Shown here piece after piece: positions 47,981 to 52,611 of a stretch of 52,611 nucleotides of DNA (positions within the stretch are counted from its first letter, which is position 1; each line of letters opens with the position of its first letter). This DNA comes from Bacillota bacterium (GTDB lineage Bacteria > Bacillota > Sulfobacillia > Sulfobacillales > Sulfobacillaceae). The stretch covers positions 1 through 52,611 of the forward strand of contig JAJZZI010000023.1 in NCBI GenBank assembly GCA_021797635.1, in the 5' to 3' direction. The position numbers and the translations under genes are program-made. Under the pieces are notes generated by a model. The model did no database searches. It was not told the origin of the DNA and saw only the letters and a program-made list of their open reading frames with translations.

Positions 47981-48456
47981 GTAGGCCGGAAGAATGGACC
48001 TCCCGCCTCCTAAACATTCCGGACGTGGGCCTCTCGACGCATCCGGCTCCTGCGAGCCATTCACGGCGCCAAGCGACGCAGAGCTCCCCCGGCCCTTCCC
48101 GAAGGGTGCCAGGGGTCTCGTTGAGTTCGCCAGCCCCCTTTGCGCCCGGCGCATTACACGCCCTTCTTGACGACGACGGGATGGTCCGCCTCTGGCGAGA
48201 GCATCGATCCTTTCCTCACTTTCGGGTACGATCGCCTTGTTGGACACCAGGTATAGGGGGTTCGCTTCGCATCGCCGCCAGCTTCTCACCTTCTACGCTT
48301 AAGCCCAAACCAGTGCGTGCCCACTTGACGCTGACTACCGCGAAGGCTGTAAGGAGGGGTCGCCCTCGCTCTTCTGGAGAGATGAACAAACCCTCCATTT
48401 CGATATATTTTGACATCGTCGGACTGTACTTGCGACGCTGACATGGGCCTTTGCAC
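47981..48456 (-). mobile_element. ORF-less group II intron-like element (probable)
   Basis: On the minus strand a domain V-like hairpin (48015-48049) is preceded by about 400 bases of G-rich structured sequence and followed by a DVI-like stem (with GGCGGGAGG and TTCTTCCGGCC) ending near CCTAC at 47981. A GUGC-type 5' end fits GTGCAA at 48456, giving about 475 bases, the size of an intron lacking its reverse transcriptase. There is no reverse-transcriptase frame inside. The ends are inferred; only the domain V is well supported, and even that is imperfect. Confidence 0.5.
48015..48049 (-). ncRNA. group II intron domain V-like hairpin
   Basis: Read on the minus strand it begins GAGCCGGATGC, has a GAGA (GNRA) loop, and returns with CCCACGTCCGG. 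This is the layout of bacterial domain V: AGC catalytic triad near the 5' end, the stem CCGGA/TCCGG, the ACG bulge side, and a tetraloop. One apical pair is mismatched and the bottom of the 3' strand (AATG rather than TTC) is divergent, so it may be inactive. Confidence 0.6.
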
Positions 48457-49028
48457 GCCCCTTTATGGTCCATACCTGACCTCTCATGAAGCCTTTTTCC
48501 TCACGGTCGCGGCCGAGGCCGTTGTGCCTCAGCCGGGCCTCCCCTCACCTCGAGTATACCGTCGTGACGCAATATTCGCGGTGAAGCTCACCTCGCGGCT
48601 TTGCCTGGGAAAGGGAATGCGTGGGTGAGGGCGTGTCATACGGATTTTGTGTATGCTCCGCCACGCTATGTAGATACTTCGCCATCATCTCGAAGGCCGG
48701 TTTGATCCGGCACTGCATTATACAAAACGATGGCCCGCCGTGTTCCGAACGGGCGTTGTGCTCCCGCTGCATGCGGCATCCAAACTGCGGATTTTGGCTA
48801 AGGAGCGCGTTGTCCTCACCTTCGGCCATCGAGTCGACCACGGTGTGCTGCGGCGGCGGCGGGAAACCAACCCGGCAAGAAAATTTGGACAGGTTTTCTG
48901 GAAATAGTTCTCGCTAAGATGAATGCATTGTCGGCCCTAAGATACTACCAAGGCATGGACGTACGCCGGGTCGACTCGCTTAGGGATCCAAATTGACGAG
49001 AACAAGAGTATGGAATGGGGCGGACACG

Positions 49029-50240
49029 ATGGCATACTTTCATCAACAGTGGAATCCAAAGGCCAAGCCTGGGAAAGGCGCTGAGACGGCTCAAGAAGAG
49101 GTTACCGACCTCGGTCGGGCGGTTGTTCGTTGGCAGGAAAGCTTGCAAGAGCAATACCCAGACCTTCTTGGTCACTTGGTCTGGAACGGGGAACGGCTTG
49201 CCGAATTGGAACGGGCCGCCCAGCACATCATTGAGAATGACCCGTGGGTTGACGGAAATTTGGTGTCTCTTTATCGGCGCTCGCTGATTAATCGTGTGAC
49301 AGGCTTGGGCCCATTAGATGAGCTGCTCTTGGATGAATCGGTTAACGATATCATGGTTAATGGGCCTGACCGCGTCTTTTGCGATAGGAACGGGGTGATT
49401 GAACCCGTCTCCTTGCAATTTGGAGACGCCCAGGCGGTGATTTCTCTGGCGCAGCGGCTTGCTGCTCGGGCAGGGAGAATGGTTAATACGGAGGTGCCGC
49501 TGTGTGACGCTGAGCTTTTCGACGGGTCCAGGATTCACTGTGCAATGCCTCCGGTCGCGGACGTACCCTGCATTACCATCCGCCGTGGCCGACAAATTCC
49601 CCTCACCGTCGAACATTGTTTGGCCAGCGGAACCTTTAGCCCCGAGCTCTGGCACGACTTGCACCAAATGGTCGCCGAGCGGCTGAATATCATTGTGGCA
49701 GGGGGTGCGGGGTCAGGGAAGACGTCGTTGCTGCGCCTGTTGGCCAGCGCTATTTCGCCATCGGAGCGGATCGTCGTGATTGAAGACGTACGTGAATTGA
49801 AACTATCGCAAAAGAATCTGGTGAGTTTGGAGACGACGGATCGCTATGGGTCCGAAGCATTATTGAATAACGCGCTACGCATGCGTCCTGACCGCATCTT
49901 GGTGGGGGAGGTGCGTGGCGCCGAGGTTTTGGCGTTGATGGAGGCAATGTCGACGGGCCATCCTGGGTCATTGTCAACCGTGCATAGCCGGGCGGGAGGT
50001 ATCGAGACCCTACAGCGTTTAGCGCGCATCGCGGTCCGTCATGGTAGTGGACTGGGTTTCACGGAAATGATGCAACAGGTTCGGAATACCGTCGATGTCA
50101 TCGTGTACACCACGAGGTACGGCGACGGCAGCCGGAGGGTATCGGACGTCAGTTTGGTAGGCCCCGATCAAATTCAACCGCTGTGGCAGTATCAAAGTGT
50201 TTCTGGAGAGTTTGTACGGTTTGGAAAGCTTCCATGTTAG
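49029..50240 (+). CDS. CpaF/TadA-type secretion ATPase (VirB11 superfamily)
   Basis: Hexameric motor for Tad pilus or type II/IV secretion. ATG 49029 gives 403 residues; TTG 48993 extends it without homology. The N-terminal domain contains GLGPLDELLLDESVNDIMVN (about 85-105), the CpaF hallmark. Walker A is IVAGGAGSGKTSLLRLL (near residue 225), then VVIEDVRELKL, the Walker B/Asp box ALRMRPDRILVGEVRGAE, and the His box STGHPGSLSTVHS. It is overlapped by tadB. It follows a 2-kb gap from the rest of the locus. Confidence 0.93.
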   Translation: MAYFHQQWNPKAKPGKGAETAQEEVTDLGRAVVRWQESLQEQYPDLLGHLVWNGERLAELERAAQHIIENDPWVDGNLVSLYRRSLINRVTGLGPLDELLLDESVNDIMVNGPDRVFCDRNGVIEPVSLQFGDAQAVISLAQRLAARAGRMVNTEVPLCDAELFDGSRIHCAMPPVADVPCITIRRGRQIPLTVEHCLASGTFSPELWHDLHQMVAERLNIIVAGGAGSGKTSLLRLLASAISPSERIVVIEDVRELKLSQKNLVSLETTDRYGSEALLNNALRMRPDRILVGEVRGAEVLALMEAMSTGHPGSLSTVHSRAGGIETLQRLARIAVRHGSGLGFTEMMQQVRNTVDVIVYTTRYGDGSRRVSDVSLVGPDQIQPLWQYQSVSGEFVRFGKLPC

Positions 50241-50929
50241 AGACCCTCGAATTCTCCCTATTTGTGGGACTAGGCGTATGGCAATGGCTTGAGTGCCGTT
50301 GGTGGTCTTGGGTCTTTCCCGCATCGCTTTTGGTAGGAGCTCTGGTGGGCAACGGTTGGATCGTGCTGTGGTTTGGCACTTTCGGCCTCTCGGTTTCGCG
50401 GCTGTTGGCGGCGTTGCGTTTGGAAGCCACTCAAAACCGCAATCAAATCCGAACCGAGGTGTTCTTGCAGCGCCTTCGGCAGAATGTCTCGATTTCCAGG
50501 GGAGGGTTAACTTCGGCATTGGCTGCCGTCTCCCTTCCAGCAGGAATTACCCCGAGCGAGCCGACGCTGGTGTTAAATCAGTTGGCTACCATCTGGGATT
50601 CGGAACCCTTACGCCGCTTAGGTGCCATCGTCGATGCGGCAAGGCACCATGGCGGGTCCCTTGCCTTGGTTATCGACGGTCTGTTAGCGCGGATGATGCG
50701 TGATCGTCGCCGGCGGCAGAGTCATCGGGCCGAAGAGGCTGCTCAGCGGAGCAGTGTTCTTGTCTTGGGTGTTGTACCCATACCGATATTCCTGAGTTTT
50801 TCTTGGTTTGCGCCCGAATTTCATCGCGTGCTGCAAAATTCCTGGTCTGGCCATCTAGCCATCTTGTGGATAGCGGTATCGACGTTTATTGCGAACGAAA
50901 TCTTACGCTGGCACGTTGTCGAACGATGA
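50234..50929 (+). CDS. TadB-like type II secretion F-domain protein
   Basis: ATG 50234 overlaps the cpaF stop by seven bases; the product is 231 residues. The N-terminus has two membrane segments, then a cytoplasmic T2SSF region (about 75-165) with the pattern LGAIVDAARHHGGSLALVID, close to the TadB signature, and two C-terminal membrane segments. It is the inner-membrane platform partner of CpaF and TadC. Confidence 0.85.
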   Translation: MLETLEFSLFVGLGVWQWLECRWWSWVFPASLLVGALVGNGWIVLWFGTFGLSVSRLLAALRLEATQNRNQIRTEVFLQRLRQNVSISRGGLTSALAAVSLPAGITPSEPTLVLNQLATIWDSEPLRRLGAIVDAARHHGGSLALVIDGLLARMMRDRRRRQSHRAEEAAQRSSVLVLGVVPIPIFLSFSWFAPEFHRVLQNSWSGHLAILWIAVSTFIANEILRWHVVER

Positions 50930-50944
50930 GGGAGGTAGACCTAC

Positions 50945-51583
50945 GTGGCATGGATAGCCAGTCTTGGTGCAGGACTGTTGTGGCTTCAGTTCTTTGGGGC
51001 TAACCTTGCCTCCGCACTGTGGCTGCCCTTGGGATGGAGCGTTTGGGCTGCCCTTACGCGCCACTGGTTATGGCTTTGCATCAGTCTCGTGGTTCCCGGC
51101 CTGGGACTAGGCAGGCGTCGACCAAGACCGGGGAATCTCAGGACGCGCCGTCGGCAACTGATTGAGCTGTGGGCGATGGTGGGGCTTTACCTTACGGCCG
51201 GTATGGACTTATGGTCAGCGGTAGAAGAGGCAGTCGCTATCGGGCCATTAGTTGAGTCAGAGATTCGGGAATTTAGTCACCGAATCGCGGTAGAGCGCGA
51301 CCCGGTGGAAGCCATTGCCGAGTTTTGCGCCCGCATCCCTGGGCCCGAATCCGAAGTCGTGGCCACCATGATTCATCACGGCTACCATCATGGTATTGCC
51401 ACCAGTGACGTAATCGCTCAGGCGGGCGAAATGGAAGATCATTTGGCCTTTGAGAGCGAGTTGCAGCGTCGACAGGATCCGCTTTGGCTCACGATTATTC
51501 CTGCGGTGATGCTGCTCAATGTTCTGGCTGTGTTTGCTATGCCTATGGCAGTGACCATGTTGCACTCCTGGCATGGCATTTGA
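50945..51583 (+). CDS. TadC-like type II secretion F-domain protein
   Basis: GTG 50945 follows GGGAGG; the product is 212 residues. Two N-terminal membrane segments precede a cytoplasmic T2SSF region (about 75-180) with LTAGMDLWSAVEEAV and HHGYHHGIATSDVIAQ, then a C-terminal membrane segment. It pairs with TadB as the platform of the machine and is the last recognisable gene of the locus. No TadE/F, Flp pilin or prepilin peptidase follows before the convergent cyclophilin gene. Confidence 0.85.
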   Translation: MAWIASLGAGLLWLQFFGANLASALWLPLGWSVWAALTRHWLWLCISLVVPGLGLGRRRPRPGNLRTRRRQLIELWAMVGLYLTAGMDLWSAVEEAVAIGPLVESEIREFSHRIAVERDPVEAIAEFCARIPGPESEVVATMIHHGYHHGIATSDVIAQAGEMEDHLAFESELQRRQDPLWLTIIPAVMLLNVLAVFAMPMAVTMLHSWHGI

Positions 51584-51926
51584 ACTTTCTGGCGGTGGCG
51601 GATGCAGAGAAGGCCTTTAGGGACCATCGTAGCGCGAAAGGAAGCTCCGATGGATTTTTAGTCGGCGATCTTCTAATATAAAGCCCTGCGCGGAGCGATG
51701 GCGCCGGAGCGACACCTTGACGTCCCCGCCATCGCGCATATAGGTCTTTCAGCAAGGGCGGGCACCCAGAAAATGGAGAAACGGGCGATCGCAGGTGCGC
51801 TATGAGGCGCCCCGCTTGTTCGTAGAATAGGGCATGGGCCCATACACGAGTCTTTTGTCCTGCGTCGTGTATGGGCGAGTTGAAATCGACTCGTTAAGGG
51901 TGACCATTTTTCCCGGCCAAGCGGGC
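51584..51926. other. intergenic region with an 11-bp hairpin
   Basis: No gene seen. A perfect stem, CCCATACACGA at 51839-51849 with TCGTGTATGGG at 51865-51875 and a 15-base loop, lies between the convergent tadC and cyclophilin genes. It lacks a T-tract on either strand, so it is only a possible terminator. Confidence 0.5.
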
Positions 51927-52370
51927 TTAACTTCCAGGCGCGTCGTCTTCAGTAATCGTGACGTGCGTCATGTGATCCCCTTGCTGAATGGAATCTAGCA
52001 CATCAAATCCTTCCACGACCTTACCAAATACGGTATGGACTCCGTCAAGGTGCGCTTGCGGACTATGACAAATAAAGAATTGGCTACCCCCGGTGTCTTT
52101 GCCAGCATGAGCCATCGATAAAGACCCCCGCTGGTGGCGGTGGGGGTTGCCCTCAGTCTCGCATTTGATGGTGTACCCGGGGCCGCCGGTACCGTCTCCT
52201 CGCGGACATCCCCCTTGGATGACAAAGTTGGGAATGACGCGATGAAAGGATAGCCCGTCATAAAAGCCTGACTGGGCTAACTGAGAAAAGTTGTGAACGG
52301 TCGCTGGCGCCTCGTTTGGGTATAGGTCTAAGACCATTCGACCTCGATCCGTGTCTATCACTGCCTGCAC
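51927..52370 (-). CDS. ppiB: peptidyl-prolyl cis-trans isomerase, cyclophilin type
   Basis: Speeds proline isomerisation in folding proteins. It starts at a GTG (complement of 52368-52370) behind GGAGGGA; the product is 147 residues, the usual size of cytoplasmic bacterial cyclophilins. Active-site signatures are [19 protein letters not shown] (catalytic Arg about residue 44), [15 protein letters not shown] and [12 protein letters not shown]. There is no signal peptide, so it acts in the cytoplasm. It is convergent with tadC. Confidence 0.94.
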   Translation of the reverse strand: MQAVIDTDRGRMVLDLYPNEAPATVHNFSQLAQSGFYDGLSFHRVIPNFVIQGGCPRGDGTGGPGYTIKCETEGNPHRHQRGSLSMAHAGKDTGGSQFFICHSPQAHLDGVHTVFGKVVEGFDVLDSIQQGDHMTHVTITEDDAPGS

Positions 52371-52456
52371 AAAAATCCCTCCAAAATCGCTTATTGCCTA
52401 CATCATCTGCTTGGTGCGCACCAAGTCGATGCCTACCATCATAGCTCAAATTTAAA

Positions 52457-52549
52457 GGCCTTGCTCAAGGCCCTTATGACCGGATAGCCTCGCTGAAAAA
52501 CCGGGTTATCCGCCTTGAGACTAAATTTGGCGGATGGTAACGGTTTTGT
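52457..52549. promoter_or_regulatory. hairpins upstream of the right-edge gene
   Basis: A 6-bp stem GGCCTT/AAGGCC with a GCTC loop at 52457-52472, then an imperfect stem pairing AACCG...ATCCGCC (52499-52514) with GGCGGAT...CGGTT (52529-52545), followed by TTG. They lie between the divergent cyclophilin gene and the next start. They could be a leader attenuator or operator. TACACT at 52563 may be a -10 element. Confidence 0.35.
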
Positions 52550-52608
52550 AATAAAGATTGGGTACACTCTGGCCAAGAGATTTTTCGGTGTTAAGGGAGT
52601 GTGGTGAA

Positions 52609-52611
52609 ATG
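52609..52611 (+). CDS. start of a truncated gene at the window edge
   Basis: An ATG occupies the last three bases, about ten bases after AAGGGAG. Only the start codon is inside the window, so the product cannot be named; GTG 52601 or 52604 could also serve as the start. Confidence 0.4.

Larger units (their letters stand above)
47018..49028. other. 2-kb gap inside the Tad-like locus
   Basis: No protein gene is firm here. It holds short hairpins (ACCACG/CGTGGT at 47087-47102), competing short frames at 47226-47633 (plus) and 47571-47750 (minus), a group II intron-like region on the minus strand (about 47981-48456) and further patchy frames up to cpaF. The gap interrupts an otherwise tight operon, which suggests an insertion that has decayed. 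Confidence 0.5.

Noticed and set aside
47741-48289. 182-codon minus-strand frame
   Set aside because: It runs through the intron-like domain V and DVI region, so it is better explained as structured RNA read by chance, although its 3' part may be a real gene remnant.

Overview
The window looks like chromosomal DNA of a moderately high-GC (by eye about 55-57 %) spore-forming-type Firmicute. The evidence is a CIRCE operator in front of groES-groEL, the Firmicute order yerC-pcrA-ligA, a B. subtilis-like purBCSQLFMNHD operon with an FeS-type PurF, gatCAB, and strong GGAGG ribosome binding sites with frequent GTG/TTG starts. A Sulfobacillus/Symbiobacterium-like lineage would fit, but that is inference; no rRNA or tRNA gene is present to fix it.

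Left part (1-10,300). A minus-strand TauE/SafE-type anion exporter faces away from a metA homoserine acyltransferase, whose TTG start places the specificity and catalytic residues at their textbook positions. Then come moaC-mogA (molybdenum cofactor), groES-groEL under a sigma-A promoter plus CIRCE, a 1.1-kb gene-poor gap with a very strong nested hairpin, a coiled-coil protein of unknown function, and a compact merR-hpt-guaA operon (purine salvage and GMP synthesis).

Middle part (10,300-39,000). One long purine operon, purB-C-S-Q-L-F-M-N-H-D, uses overlapping stop/start codons and lacks purE/purK. It is followed by a Ser/Gly-repeat lipoprotein, perhaps GerD-like. Next are yerC-pcrA-ligA, two Opp-type ABC ATPases without permeases, gatC-gatA-gatB, an S66 LD-carboxypeptidase and a 23S rRNA uracil methyltransferase. 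A convergent amino-acid permease shares stop-codon bases with the methyltransferase. A hotdog thioesterase and a secreted solute-binding protein complete this part.

Right part (39,000-51,600) is the accessory-looking and most interesting region. It combines type IV secretion-like genes (VirB2/TrbC-like pilin, VirB6/TrbL-like membrane protein, PrgI/VirB3-like protein, and a VirB4 that appears split into two genes) with Tad/Flp-type genes (SAF/CpaB-like, TadZ/CpaE-like, CpaF/TadA ATPase, TadB, TadC). A seven-TM PAS-GGDEF diguanylate cyclase lies between the two Tad blocks. No relaxase, VirD4, Flp pilin, TadE/F or prepilin peptidase is present. The likeliest reading is a chromosomal hybrid secretion or surface-appendage machine, possibly controlled by c-di-GMP. 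A 2-kb gap between the cyclase and cpaF carries a minus-strand group II intron-like domain V and decayed reading frames, suggesting insertion of a retroelement into the locus. The right edge has a cyclophilin gene on the minus strand and the first codon of another gene.
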